Assembly: GCF_902497995.1 (NCBI RefSeq)
Contig: NZ_CABVII010000016.1
Location: forward strand, 1-64,000
DNA from: Pseudomonas fluorescens
GTDB lineage: Bacteria; Pseudomonadota; Gammaproteobacteria; Pseudomonadales; Pseudomonadaceae
DNA: 64,000 nucleotides
Direction of reading: 5' to 3'
The first letter of the stretch is position 1; each line of letters opens with the position of its first letter. Of this stretch, positions 53,273 to 63,227 are shown piece after piece. Position numbers and translations under genes: made by a program. Under the pieces are notes generated by a model, which ran no database searches, was not told where the DNA came from, and saw only the letters and a list, made by a program, of their open reading frames with translations.

Positions 53273-53305
53273 ACTTGAGCCGCGATCAATACCTGACCCT
53301 CGGAG

Positions 53306-53338
53306 CACAACGTCGTCCATCGAATCGGCGTTGTGTTT
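53306..53338 (+). terminator. candidate terminator of the MFS gene
   Basis: CACAACGTCG (53306-53315) pairs with CGGCGTTGTG (53326-53335) with one mismatch, followed by TTT. The rest of the 53273-53609 gap shows no gene. Confidence 0.45.
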
Positions 53339-53609
53339 CCCGGACAGCCATAAAGAATCTGCAACAGGCCCCCTATTTATCTGCGCGATGTAGAGGGTGT
53401 GGAACAGACGAACCTGGCCGATTTACAGAGGTCAAAGCCAGTGATGACATCGCCAATGATCAAAGGCCGCTGGCCTGCTTCATTCAAGGGCGAAGCCAGG
53501 GGTTCACACATTTCAGGGTGCGCCGGATCATTTTCAGCAGGCTCGGATTCTGCCGGGGGCAGGCGCTGACTGCTGCTCACGTCCAATGCTCCCGTATCGG
53601 AGTACGAAC

Positions 53610-54170
53610 ATGACTCAGTCAATGCGGTTCTTCCTATCGATCGTCCTCGCGACAGCCTCACTGGCATCGGCGAGCTTCCTGAACACCGCAGGTGCGGCAA
53701 CCGCCGAGGATCTGAATGCCGACTCTCGGCAAGCATTGCAAACGCTCTACAAGGCCACGCCCTTTGCCGAAACCATTTCGAAAAACGCCAAGGCGATACT
53801 GGTCTTTCCGAAAATCATCAAGGCCGGCCTCGTGTTTGGTGGCAGCTATGGTGAAGGCACATTGATGAAGGGCAAGCAAGTAGAGGCTTATTACAACTCC
53901 GTCACCGGGTCATGGGGGCTGCAGGCAGGCGCCCAGTCGTATGGCTATGCGCTATTCCTGATGACCGATAAGGCCGTGAACTACGTCCGCGAATCCAAGG
54001 GCTGGGAAATCGGCGTAGGGCCGACTGTGGTGGTGGTGGATGAAGGGGTGGCGAAGAATCTGTCCAGCTCGACGCTGAAGGACGATGCCTACGCGTTCAT
54101 TTTCGACCAGCAGGGGTTGATGGCTGGGGTCAGCATCGAAGGCACCAAGATCTCCCTGATCAAGCGCTGA
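53610..54170 (+). CDS. SYLF (YSC84-related) lipid-binding protein, exported
   Basis: About 186 residues with a signal peptide (cleavage near AGAATAED) and the SYLF pattern: ADSRQALQTLYKATPFAETISKNAKAILVFPKIIKAGLVFGGSYGEG (shown by FPKIIKAGLVFGGSYGEG), GSWGLQAGAQSYGYALFLM, and WEIGVGPTVVVVDEG. SYLF domains bind phosphoinositides and other lipids; here it acts in the periplasm. GGAG precedes 53610. Confidence 0.9.
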   Translation: MTQSMRFFLSIVLATASLASASFLNTAGAATAEDLNADSRQALQTLYKATPFAETISKNAKAILVFPKIIKAGLVFGGSYGEGTLMKGKQVEAYYNSVTGSWGLQAGAQSYGYALFLMTDKAVNYVRESKGWEIGVGPTVVVVDEGVAKNLSSSTLKDDAYAFIFDQQGLMAGVSIEGTKISLIKR

Positions 54171-54180
54171 AGCCGGCTGC

Positions 54181-54200
54181 CTGGCGCAGGGATGCGCCAG
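54181..54200 (+). terminator. hairpin after the SYLF gene
   Basis: CTGGCGCA, loop GGGA, TGCGCCAG: a perfect 8-bp stem directly after the stop codon, without a T-run. Confidence 0.4.
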
Positions 54201-54243
54201 ACGCAACAGTGCCGGGCGGTTCGAGCGGTTCATGGATTGTCCC

Positions 54244-54610
54244 TCAGTGAACCCAGTCTTCGAAAGCCAGTCCTTCAACGCGGCTGAATTCGCGCACATT
54301 GTTCGTGACCAGCGTACAGCCTGAGGCAATTGCATGGCCCGCAATTGCGGTGTCGTTCTCGCCAATGAGCAGACCGGCCTGAGTGAGCTGGAGCTTCGCT
54401 TCCACCGTTGCGTCGACAGCACTCTGATCCCAGGGCAGCACCGCATCCAGGCGTTTCACAAACTCATCGACCAACGTTTTGTGCTTGGGCGACGCCTTCT
54501 TGCCGATCTGCCTGTAACGCATTTCGGCGTAGGTGATCGCAGAGATCACGATCCGATTGTTTCGCTCAACGGCTGCGGCCAATCGCTGCAACACAGACTC
54601 GGGGCGTTCG
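54244..54610 (-). pseudogene. VapC-like PIN-domain toxin gene, beheaded
   Basis: From RPESVLQRLAAAVE on, the frame is a VapC protein: VISAITYAEMRY, LPWDQSAVDATVEAKLQLTQAG, IGENDTAIAGHAIASG and LVTNNVREFSRVEGLAFEDW, keeping three of the acidic residues. The usual N-terminal strand with the first catalytic Asp (the LDTNI motif) is missing; in its place the frame runs into antisense sequence of the neighbouring antitoxin gene (STK in place of DTN at the fortuitous ATG 54639). No VapB gene adjoins. The nuclease should be inactive. Confidence 0.75.
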
Positions 54611-54820
54611 CTGCAGCGCATCAGTTTTGTGCTCAACATCCACGCCGCGCTTCGCCTGGTCTTCGATAACCCGGAAAACGTCTACGGTTTCCCGTCGATG
54701 GCCAACGACAACGAGTTTTTCAATGGGCGCAGCCCGCTCGAGATCATGTCCCAGGGCGATATGATTTCGCTGTATGAAACCTTTCGGCGCATTGACGTGC
54801 TGCGGGGCGCGCAGTGGTGA
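54611..54820 (+). pseudogene. Xre/MbcA-type antitoxin, N-terminal part lost
   Basis: The C-terminal 69 residues of a RES-associated antitoxin remain: RISFVLNIHAALRLVFDNPE, VYGFPSMAND, FFNGRSPLEIM and LYETFRRIDVLRGAQW. This is the toxin-binding DUF2384/MbcA-like part; the helix-turn-helix part is absent. Upstream the frame runs through antisense vapC sequence. It overlaps the RES toxin gene by GTGA. It may still neutralise the toxin if translated. Confidence 0.75.
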
Positions 54821-55506
54821 GGGTCGACGACCTGGCAGCGCTTGCCGGCGAGCAGTTACAGGCCTACCGACTGGTCAATTCGAAGTTCCCACCGATTGCG
54901 TTGTTTGATGATGTCGCGGATGCGGACGAGTTTGAGGTGCTGTATCAGATACAGGCGCTGACAAACCCCCGGCTGAAAAATGAAGTCGGCCATCTTGAGT
55001 TGATTCCACGGGCAGAGATCCCCTTCGGCATACCTGGCTGCTCTTACGCGACCGCGCCTTTTACCCACGTCAACCCGGCGGGTTCGCGCTTCAGCGATGG
55101 CAGTTTTGGGGTGCTGTACCTGGCGGACTCCATGGAAACGGCGCTGGCCGAGGTTCGGCATCACCAGAGTCAGTACTGGTCGAATGTGTCGAAACTCAAC
55201 TATGAGCGCTTCGTGTTCCGTGGGTTGTCCTGTTCCTTTGTCGACGTGGCGATGAAAGATGCCGCGGCCATCCCGATGACCGATCCTGTCTATGATCCTG
55301 ACGATTACACCGATTCCCGTCGCCTGGGGAGGTCCATCAAGGAGGCCGGATGTCCCGGCCTTCGCTATAACTCCGTGCGCATGCAGGGCAGTCATTGCTG
55401 GGCACTGATGACGCCACGACCGGTGTTATCGGTTATTCAAACTGCGCATTACGAGATGGTCTGGAATGGACAGGTCACCAGTGTCAGCAAGATCAGCGAG
55501 GCCTGA
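54817..55506 (+). CDS. RES-domain toxin (NAD-degrading type)
   Basis: About 229 residues. The RES residues are present: Arg in LQAYRLVNSKF, Glu in LADSMETALAEVRHHQ, Ser in GLRYNSVRMQG. Known RES toxins degrade NAD+. GTG at 54817 gives the usual 4-base GTGA overlap with the antitoxin. Full length and without a lesion, it sits behind a truncated antitoxin, so either the remaining antitoxin part suffices or the toxin is silent. Confidence 0.85.
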   Translation: MRVDDLAALAGEQLQAYRLVNSKFPPIALFDDVADADEFEVLYQIQALTNPRLKNEVGHLELIPRAEIPFGIPGCSYATAPFTHVNPAGSRFSDGSFGVLYLADSMETALAEVRHHQSQYWSNVSKLNYERFVFRGLSCSFVDVAMKDAAAIPMTDPVYDPDDYTDSRRLGRSIKEAGCPGLRYNSVRMQGSHCWALMTPRPVLSVIQTAHYEMVWNGQVTSVSKISEA

Positions 55507-55555
55507 TCGCCGCCCTGTATGGCCGGCGTACCACCGGTTTTATGAGAAACACCAA

Positions 55556-55647
55556 ACCCTGTAGGGCCCGGCTTGCCGGCGAAGGCGTCTTTATGGGCAC
55601 TGCAAGGCTTGAGATTGCCTTCGCCGGCAAGCCGACTCCTACAGGGT
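55556..55647. repeat. REPIN-like pair of REP palindromes
   Basis: Arms of 31 bp at 55556-55586 and 55617-55647 (core GGCTTGCCGGCGAAGGC) are inverted copies with three mismatches around a 30-bp centre. This is the usual paired REP arrangement of fluorescent pseudomonads. Confidence 0.8.
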
Positions 55648-55685
55648 TTGCGTAGAACCGCTGATTCCGGGCGGTGCTGGCGGCA

Positions 55686-57358
55686 TCAGTTGCAACAACG
55701 TTCCCCGACCCGACAGAAACACGATGCCGTAATCTGCACATCAGCCCGGGCCATCGCCAGGTCCAGTCGAGTCTGGGCAGCGGCCACTTCTTCATCCCGG
55801 CCCAGCCGTTTCAGGCATTCCACATAACCGTGCAGGCTCCACACATTGTCCAGATGCCAGGCCGCACGGCTGAGGGTGTTATCCAGCCCCAGATCGGCGC
55901 GGTAGGCCTGCAAGGCTTCTTCCACTCTGCCCTGTTCCAGCAGCAGCGCGCCCAGCGCATGCCGGACCGGTTGCATCCAGCCCCAAGGCTCGTCGTAGGG
56001 CAGGTTGTCATCCAGGGACAACGCCTGGCGCAAGTGGGCAAAAGCGCTGTCGTGGTTGCCTTTGCGGTATTCGATTTCCCCCCGCAGCATCGCACCGGCC
56101 ACCGCCAGAATATCGATGCAGGTGTTGTTGAAGACGTAGCGGGTCTCCGGCACCCGGGTCAGGGCATCGAGGAACGATCGCTGTTCGGTTTCTGCCGCGC
56201 CGACATGCCCACAGGCCGCGTGCGCCACGCCCCTGGCGTAATGCAGCATGGCCGTGGTCACACAGTACAGCGCTGGATCGTTCGGCAATGGCGTGGCGAG
56301 GATGTCCTGCCATTTACCGAAGCGTATCTGCACATGGACCTTCATCGACACGAAGCCTTCCAGCCAGTCGGCCATGGGCGGCTGTTCCACGCGCAACAGT
56401 TCTTCGCGGATGGTCGCCTGCAGCTGATCGGCGGCGTCCAGGGCCGGTTGGTACTGGCCGAGGAACATCGCCGAATAGAGTTTGAAGTGGTAGTTATGGC
56501 AGCGGTACAAGGTATAGAAGTTGAGCGGTCCTTCCTGTTCCAGGTATTTACTGTCGGCCTGGATCGCCCGGCTATTGGTGATCATGGCGCCACGGTAATC
56601 GCCACAGAGCACGTCGATGTGCGACGGCATATGGCGCAGATGTCCGGCGTCCGGCACCAGGTCACGCAGGACATCGCCGGCGCGCAACGCCCGTTCCGGG
56701 TACGGCGACATTTCCATGGTGTGGACGTACATGTGCAGCACGCCCGGATGGGGCGCATCGCCGTGTTGTTCCATGCGCTGCAACGCCCGTTCCAGCACGG
56801 CCACCGCCTCAAGGGTGTCGGCGCCCGCTGCCGGTTGACCGCTGCTCAGGTCCCACAACAGCCAGGGCGTGCGGTCGATCATGGCTTCGGCAAACAGCGC
56901 AGCGACGTCCGGATCATCGGCAAAGGACCGATAGACATCGCGCATGGACGCCGCATAGGCATCGTTCCAGCTGAAGAGTTGCTCAAGGCTCGCCGCCTGG
57001 TTGGCCTGGTAGCGTTGCTCCAGTGCCCGGATCAGCCCCTGCTCCACCGGCGAAGCGCTGTCGATATGCGCCAGCGCGGCTTGTGTCGCCAGTCGGGCCT
57101 GGGCCACGGCCTCTCTCAACTCCTGTTCGATGAAGGCATCCCAGCGCTTGTTGTAGTTGGGCCCGAGGCGTAGGCGATGCCCCAGTAAGCCATTGCGCAA
57201 TCGCGGTCGTGTTCGATCGCCTTGCGAAAACAACGGATGGCTTCATCGTGGTTGTAGCCGTAGCACCATACCAGTCCACGATCGAACCAGAGCTGGGCCT
57301 GGGGCGAACGGGTCGTCACCGGGCGGCTGTAGGTGCCCAGATCGTAATAGTCATCCAT
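55686..57358 (-). pseudogene. TPR protein gene with a single-base frameshift
   Basis: The frame starting at 57358 (MDDYYDLGTYSRPVTT..., GGGAGG upstream) reads CAMAYWGIAYA and then leaves frame at GGGCCCAAC (57159-57164), where one C appears to be missing. The -1 frame continues as GPNYNKRWDAFIEQELREAV to the stop at 55686, giving TPR-like helices for about 500 residues (HMPSHIDVLCGDYRGAM, YFYNHALEYRKG-like segments). It is a cytosolic TPR protein family, disrupted or mis-sequenced here. Confidence 0.75.
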
Positions 57359-57540
57359 CGATTTTCCCTCCCGACCAGCGCCTGACACCTCACAGGAAAT
57401 CCTTGCAGACCCGAGAGGTGATGGAGGCCTGGTTTCCTGGAGACCATCGATAGCTTAAGAGATCCAGCATACCCCGGCGGTGTTGGCCTGGCGGTGGAGC
57501 CGACGACAGGCCAGTACTGGGGCGGCCACCCTGGTTCGAC

Positions 57541-58941
57541 CTACCCCAGGGAAGCGGCCTCCTCGGATTGCGGCTGCTCACGCGAAGTCACCAGGCCGAT
57601 AAAGGAAATCAGCAACGCCAAGCCGATGGTGGTACTCACCTCGGTACGGTGCTCCGGGGTGATCATCATGACCGCCAACGCAGCGCAAATGAACACGATC
57701 ACCAGCCAAGTGAGCCACGGGAATAGCCACATACGAAAGGTCAGTTCGACATTCTGCCGATGTAGCATCCGGCGCATACGCAGCTGCGACACCGCAATGG
57801 CCAGGTACACCAGCAAGGCAATCGCGCCGGAGCTGGCCAGCAGGAACTCAAACAGCCCGGCGGGCATGAAGTAGCTCCATACGGTGATCGCCCCGCCCAG
57901 CACGGTGCTGGCGATGACGGCTGCCCGCGGCACGCCTTCGGAGGAGGTCGCCTTCATCGCCTTCGGCGCATCGCCACGACGGCCAAGCGAGTACAGCATG
58001 CGCGAGGCAATGTAGATCGAGGAGTTCATGCAACTGGCCACGGCGATCAGCACCACCACGTCCACCATGAACTTGGCGTGGGGAATGTTCATGATTTCCA
58101 GTGCCCGCTGGTAGGAGCCAACCTGGGCCAGCAGCGGATCGTTCCAGGGCACCACGGAGATGACCACGAAAATCGACAACAGGTAGAACACGCCGATGCG
58201 CCAAATCACCGAACGCGTGGCTTTGGCAATGTTCTGCGACGGGTTGTCGGATTCGGCGGCGGCGATGGTGACCGCTTCCGTGCCGATGAAGCTGAACATG
58301 ATGGTGATGAAAGCGCCGACTACCGCCGACAGGCCGTTGGGGGCAAATCCGCCATGCTCGGCCATCAGTCCGCTCAATCCGCTGACTTCCCGATCGGGAA
58401 CCCAGCCCATCAGCACGGCAAAACCCACGCCGATGAAACCGATGATCGCCACCACCTTGGCCATGGCGAACCAGAATTCGAATTCGCCGTACTTGGAGAC
58501 ACTGAACAGATTGGTGATCACCAACGCGATGATCGACACCAGGGCGAACAGCCAGGCATCGATCTGGGGAAACCATTGGTTCAATACATGGCCGGCGGCC
58601 AGTGCCTCGATCGGTATCACCAGCACCCAGAACCACCAGTAGAGCCAGCCAATGGTGAAGCCGGCCCAGCGTCCGATGGCCTGGTCAGCATAGGTGGAGA
58701 AAGACCCGGTGTCCGGGTTGGCAACCGCCATTTCACCCAGCATGCGCATGACCAGAACGACCAGCAGGCCGGAGAACAGATACGCCAGCATGACGGCCGG
58801 GCCAGCCGCGGCGATGGCATGCCCGGAACCGACGAACAATCCTGCGCCGATGATTCCTGCGATAGACAGCATTGTGACGTGGCGCGGCTTGAAGCCCTGC
58901 GCCAATTGGCCATTCGAATCCTTGGAGGTCGGACTGATCAT
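57541..58941 (-). CDS. amino acid permease, GABA/proline type (APC family)
   Basis: About 466 residues with twelve hydrophobic segments. The APC motif MLSIAGIIGAGLFVGSGHAIAAAGPA in helix 1 is shown by SIAGIIGAGLFVGSG, and FSFIGTEAVTIAAAESDNP marks helix 6. It resembles GabP. Substrate within the GABA/proline/aromatic amino acid group cannot be fixed. Confidence 0.88.
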   Translation of the reverse strand: MISPTSKDSNGQLAQGFKPRHVTMLSIAGIIGAGLFVGSGHAIAAAGPAVMLAYLFSGLLVVLVMRMLGEMAVANPDTGSFSTYADQAIGRWAGFTIGWLYWWFWVLVIPIEALAAGHVLNQWFPQIDAWLFALVSIIALVITNLFSVSKYGEFEFWFAMAKVVAIIGFIGVGFAVLMGWVPDREVSGLSGLMAEHGGFAPNGLSAVVGAFITIMFSFIGTEAVTIAAAESDNPSQNIAKATRSVIWRIGVFYLLSIFVVISVVPWNDPLLAQVGSYQRALEIMNIPHAKFMVDVVVLIAVASCMNSSIYIASRMLYSLGRRGDAPKAMKATSSEGVPRAAVIASTVLGGAITVWSYFMPAGLFEFLLASSGAIALLVYLAIAVSQLRMRRMLHRQNVELTFRMWLFPWLTWLVIVFICAALAVMMITPEHRTEVSTTIGLALLISFIGLVTSREQPQSEEAASLG

Positions 58942-59097
58942 TGGTTTCTATTCTTGAAAAGATGCGCCACCTTACCCGCCTTGCCCGCCAAATCGGTTAC
59001 CTGATCGCGCCGCCTCCATACCTGATCTCGCCACGGGTGACCCTGGCAGATCGAACAAAGCGTGGCACCGAGCCGACGACTCAGCCGTGCAAGGCCA

Positions 59098-60144
59098 TCA
59101 GCCTGGCCGCTCCTGGCGCTGGTACTGCCGCGGGCACACGCCAAAGCGGGCGCGAAACTCCCGGGAGAAATGCGCGCCGTCAGAGAAGCCGCAGTCCATG
59201 GCAATCTGGGTGATGCTGCTGTGGCTGTTCAACAGCAGCCAGCCGCCGTACTCGACCCGCAGCGAGCGCTGGAATTCCATCGGTGAAAGCCCCAGCGACT
59301 GCTGGAATGCCCGTGTCAGCTGACGCCGGCCGAGCCCTACATAGCGCGCGATGGCATCCAGGGTCGGCAGGCTGTCCATGCGCTGCTCGATATAGTGCGC
59401 GGCCTGGCGCACGCGCTCATCCTTGATGTCCGCCAGGTTGGCGTAGAAGTGCGCCTGGGGTTGCCGCCCCGGGCGAATACCCTGCAGCATCATGTGCCGC
59501 ACCGCCTGCTGGGCCTTTTCCCGGCCGCAATGCCGGGCCACCAGGTACAACCCCAGGTCGATGGCTGCGGTCGAGCCGGCACAGGTGATCAGGTCGCCCT
59601 CGTCGATGAACAGATGATCCACCGCCGCCGGGGTCTTGGGAAAACGTGCGCGGAACGCGTCCAGCACATTCCAGTGCACGCACACCGAACGACTGCCGAC
59701 CACGCCCGCCTGCGCCAGGGTGAAAGTCCCGGTGCAGATGCCCAACAACCGCGTACGACTCGCGGCGGCGCGCTGCAGCCAGTCACGCAAGTTGTTGGGC
59801 AGATGGGTATTGAGGTAATCGTTGCCGCCGCAGATGGCCACGTAATCGAATGCCTCAAGGTCCTGCGCCAAGCCCCCGGACACTTCCAGCGTGATCCCGG
59901 CGCTGGAGGTTCGCGGCAAGCCGTCCACACTCATCACACGCCAGGCCGTATGGATCTGCCGGCTGCCGCCGCCGAGGTCGGCGGACAGGCGCAATACATC
60001 GACCAGGCCGGAAAACGCCGCCAGCGTGAATTGATCCAGCAGGACCAGGCCCACTGACAGCAGCGGACGACTGACTGCCCCGGGGCCGGGACCGGGGGAA
60101 TCAGGTTGAAGGTTTTCTCGATTGAGCTGAGTCATTTTTGGCAT
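59098..60144 (-). CDS. GlxA-family AraC-type regulator
   Basis: About 348 residues. N-terminal DJ-1/PfpI-like domain (about 30-200; YVAICGGNDYL and LLGICTGTFTLAQAG hold the nucleophile-elbow region with Cys) and C-terminal AraC DNA-binding domain (IARYVGLGRRQLTRAFQQSLGLSP, then ITQIAMDCGFSDGAHFSREFR). Such regulators control amine and carnitine-related genes. It is divergent from the ABC transporter operon starting at 60253, which it probably controls. Confidence 0.9.
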   Translation of the reverse strand: MPKMTQLNRENLQPDSPGPGPGAVSRPLLSVGLVLLDQFTLAAFSGLVDVLRLSADLGGGSRQIHTAWRVMSVDGLPRTSSAGITLEVSGGLAQDLEAFDYVAICGGNDYLNTHLPNNLRDWLQRAAASRTRLLGICTGTFTLAQAGVVGSRSVCVHWNVLDAFRARFPKTPAAVDHLFIDEGDLITCAGSTAAIDLGLYLVARHCGREKAQQAVRHMMLQGIRPGRQPQAHFYANLADIKDERVRQAAHYIEQRMDSLPTLDAIARYVGLGRRQLTRAFQQSLGLSPMEFQRSLRVEYGGWLLLNSHSSITQIAMDCGFSDGAHFSREFRARFGVCPRQYQRQERPG

Positions 60145-60252
60145 GACCTAACTATTCAACTTTAAGACCCCGAAGTGCAAGCGCTCGCATCACGGATACG
60201 AGCAATATTCAGGCAAGGGGCAAAGTCCAACAACGCCCCAAGAGGACCCACG

Positions 60253-61305
60253 ATGAAACTGAAGACAGGTAAGCAAATCACCGTTGCTCTTTTAGTTACC
60301 GGCTGCATCTCCTCATCGGCCGTCATGGCTGAACAGCAAAAGCTGACCGTTGCGTTGTATGGCGGTAACTGGGGTGAGGCCTTCCTCAAATGTGTTGCAG
60401 AACCTTTCACGCAAGCGACCGGGATTGCCGTCGCAGCGGAGGTCGGCACCTCGACCACCACCCTGGCCAAACTCCAGCAACAGAAGTCCGACCCGACGAT
60501 CGATGTGGCCTGGATGGACGGTGGCATCAGTGAATTGGCCTATGCCGCCGGGGTCGTCGCCGATCTCGATCCGGCGGCCATTCCCAACCTCAAGAATGTG
60601 CAGGAAAAAGCCGTCTACACCGATGCCGGCCATACCTTCGCCGTCAGCAGCGGTTTCTATTCCCTGGGCCTGACCTACAACACCAAGGAAATCAAGGCAG
60701 CGCCCACCAGCTGGAAAGACCTCTGGAAACCGGAGTATGCCGGCGCCATCGCCCTGCCCTCGCCCGCCAACTCCTCCGGGGTGCCCTTCGTGTTTTTCAT
60801 GGCCGATGTCTGGGGTATCGACCGGGCCAACCTGGCGCCGCTCTACACCAAGCTGGGCGCGCTGGACACCGCACTGTTCTTCGACAGCTCGGGTGCCGCC
60901 ACCAATGCCTTTCAGAGTGGCGAAGCGATCATCGGCGCGCATTTCAACGTCGGTGCCTGGGACTTGATCGACAAGGGCGCGCCCATCGGCTTCACCATTC
61001 CCAAGGAAGGTGCCTGGGCCACCGATGCGCGCCTGCACCTGATCAAGGGGGCGAAGAACAGCAAGGCCGGCGAGCAGTTCATCAATACCGCGCTGACCAA
61101 AGAAGCGGCGTCCTGCCTGGCCGGCAAGCTGTACCTGGGGCCGGCGGTGAAAGGTGTCGAGGTGGCCGATGACGTGGCCCGCAAGCTGCCATGGGGCGTG
61201 GGCGGTTCGATCGACAACCTGCGTCTGTTCGACTGGGGCCAGATCAACGCACAGCGCGCCAGCGTCACCAACGACTGGAACCGCAAAGTCACCGCCAAAA
61301 ACTAG
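60253..61305 (+). CDS. ABC transporter substrate-binding protein (PotD-like)
   Basis: About 350 residues with a signal peptide (cleavage near AVMAEQQ). Extracellular solute-binding type 1 fold: KLTVALYGGNWGEAFLKC, TLAKLQQQKSDPTIDVAWMDGG, and ANSSGVPFVFFMADVWG. It heads a four-gene operon of the spermidine/putrescine or Fe3+-type layout; ligand not known. Confidence 0.88.
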   Translation: MKLKTGKQITVALLVTGCISSSAVMAEQQKLTVALYGGNWGEAFLKCVAEPFTQATGIAVAAEVGTSTTTLAKLQQQKSDPTIDVAWMDGGISELAYAAGVVADLDPAAIPNLKNVQEKAVYTDAGHTFAVSSGFYSLGLTYNTKEIKAAPTSWKDLWKPEYAGAIALPSPANSSGVPFVFFMADVWGIDRANLAPLYTKLGALDTALFFDSSGAATNAFQSGEAIIGAHFNVGAWDLIDKGAPIGFTIPKEGAWATDARLHLIKGAKNSKAGEQFINTALTKEAASCLAGKLYLGPAVKGVEVADDVARKLPWGVGGSIDNLRLFDWGQINAQRASVTNDWNRKVTAKN

Positions 61306-61320
61306 CTCAAGAGGTCTGCA

Positions 61321-62388
61321 ATGTCAGTTTTGTTGAGCATCGACAGTGTCTGTAAAAGCTTCGGGCCGTTCCAGGCGCTGGACAACATCCACCTGGACAT
61401 CGAGCAGGGCGAATTCATCGTGCTGCTCGGCCCCAGCGGCTGTGGCAAGACCACTTTGCTGCGCTCGATCGCCGGCTTCATGCAGCCCGATTCCGGCCGC
61501 ATCGCGATCGATGGCCAGGATGTGAGCCGTTTGCCCCCGTATCGCCGGCCCCTCAATACCGTGTTCCAGAACTATGCGCTATTCCCGCACATGACAGTCC
61601 TGGAAAACGTGGCCTACGGACCGCGGCGCCAGGGGGTCAATCGCGCCGAGGCACGGCTCAAGGCTCGAGAGGCACTGGCGATGGTCGGCCTGGAGGCCCT
61701 GGAAGAGCGTTTTCCCCGCGGCTTGTCCGGTGGCCAGCAGCAGCGCGTGGCCCTGGCTCGCGCCATCGTCAATCAACCGAAACTGCTGTTGCTCGACGAA
61801 CCGCTCTCGGCCCTGGACATGAAACTGCGCAAGCGCATGCAACTGGAACTCAAGCACCTTCAGGCCAAGCTCGGCATCGCGTTCATTTTCGTCACCCACG
61901 ACCAGGAAGAAGCGATGACCATCGCCGACCGTATCGTGGTGATGAATGCCGGACGTATCGAACAGGTGGGCGCCAGCAGTGAGATTTACAGTGCCCCCGC
62001 TTCGCGTTTCGTCGCCGACTTCATCGGCGAGGCCAACCTGATCGGCTATCAGGCCAGCGATAGCGGTGAGATTCGCCTGGGCATCGCCCATACCCCGATT
62101 TCCAGCGGCGCAAAGGATCTGCTGCCGCACGGGGTGGCGGTGCTGCGCCCCGAACACGTGCAGGTGCTGGATGCCTCGAGTCCGGCGAGCGCCAGTTGCT
62201 GTGAACTCAAGGGCACAGTGACCGATATTGTCACCGTGGGCAGTCATACCCTGGTGCACTCGCTGATCGACGGACAATCGATCGTGGCGCGCACCATGGG
62301 TTTCCCCCGCGCCGACCTGGTCACCGGAAGCGCCGTGCGCCTGGGCTTCAATCCCGCGCATCTGCATATGATCGGGGAGCCGGTATGA
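61321..62388 (+). CDS. ABC transporter ATPase (PotA-like)
   Basis: About 355 residues. Walker A GPSGCGKTT, Q-loop VFQNYALFPH, signature LSGGQQQRVALARAI, Walker B LLLLDEPLSALD, switch His in VTHDQEEAMT, then a C-terminal TOBE region (VLRPEHVQVL and onward). It overlaps the permease gene downstream by 4 bases. Confidence 0.92.
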   Translation: MSVLLSIDSVCKSFGPFQALDNIHLDIEQGEFIVLLGPSGCGKTTLLRSIAGFMQPDSGRIAIDGQDVSRLPPYRRPLNTVFQNYALFPHMTVLENVAYGPRRQGVNRAEARLKAREALAMVGLEALEERFPRGLSGGQQQRVALARAIVNQPKLLLLDEPLSALDMKLRKRMQLELKHLQAKLGIAFIFVTHDQEEAMTIADRIVVMNAGRIEQVGASSEIYSAPASRFVADFIGEANLIGYQASDSGEIRLGIAHTPISSGAKDLLPHGVAVLRPEHVQVLDASSPASASCCELKGTVTDIVTVGSHTLVHSLIDGQSIVARTMGFPRADLVTGSAVRLGFNPAHLHMIGEPV

Positions 62389-63227
62389 AACGCCCGGTGC
62401 TCGCCCCGTCGTTGATGCTGTTCGGCGCCCTGGCCTTTTTCACCGCGTTCTTTCTCGCGCCTTTCGCCGTGGTGATCTTCGCCAGCCTGACCAAGGGCGC
62501 CGATCAGGCATTCACCCTGGAGCACTACGTCAGGGTGCTGGGCGACCAGTACCACTGGGAGGTGATTCTGGTGACCTTTCGCATCGCCGCGCTGACCACC
62601 CTGGTCTCGTTGCTGCTGGGTTATCCGCTGGCCTGGTACCTGGTGCGTATCGTCAAATGGCGGGCCTGGCGCCGGGCCTGCGTGATTCTGCTGGTGGTGC
62701 CGATGTTCACCAGCAACATCGTGCGTTCGTTCGGCTGGATGGTGCTGCTGGGGCGCAAGGGCCTGGTCAACCAGAGTCTGCTGGAAACCGGCCTGATCGA
62801 TACGCCGGTGCGTTTCCTGGGCACCGAACTCGGCATCCTGATCGGCATGGTGTACATCCTGCTGCCGTTCATCGTACTCGCGGCCGGCAATGCCCTGGCC
62901 CAGGTCGACCCGGCCTTCGAACAGGCCTCCGAGGACCTGGGCGCCAGCCCCCGCGCGACCTTTTTCCATGTGGTGCTGCCGCTGACCATGCCCGGCATCA
63001 TCTCCGGCTCGATCATGGTCTTCACCCTGGCGGCGAGCGCCTACGTCACGCCGGCCCTGCTGTCCGGCGGCCGGATCTCGGTGCTGTCGATGCTGATTTT
63101 CCAGCAATACAGTTCGGTCTTCGACTTCAACTACGGCGGCGCGCTGAGCGTGGTGCTGCTGATCTTTACCCTGGTCATGGTCGGGCTGGCCGGACGTGTC
63201 GGCAGTATTCGGGGGAGCAACCCATGA
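62385..63227 (+). CDS. ABC transporter permease (PotB-like)
   Basis: About 280 residues with six membrane segments. The EAA-type loop is EQASEDLGASPRATFFHVVLP. It overlaps both neighbours by 4 bases, so the operon is tightly coupled. Confidence 0.9.
   Translation: MKRPVLAPSLMLFGALAFFTAFFLAPFAVVIFASLTKGADQAFTLEHYVRVLGDQYHWEVILVTFRIAALTTLVSLLLGYPLAWYLVRIVKWRAWRRACVILLVVPMFTSNIVRSFGWMVLLGRKGLVNQSLLETGLIDTPVRFLGTELGILIGMVYILLPFIVLAAGNALAQVDPAFEQASEDLGASPRATFFHVVLPLTMPGIISGSIMVFTLAASAYVTPALLSGGRISVLSMLIFQQYSSVFDFNYGGALSVVLLIFTLVMVGLAGRVGSIRGSNP

Noticed and set aside
55674..57173. Plus-strand frame of 499 codons
   Set aside because: Antisense to the TPR gene, with no motifs. It stays open only because of codon bias.
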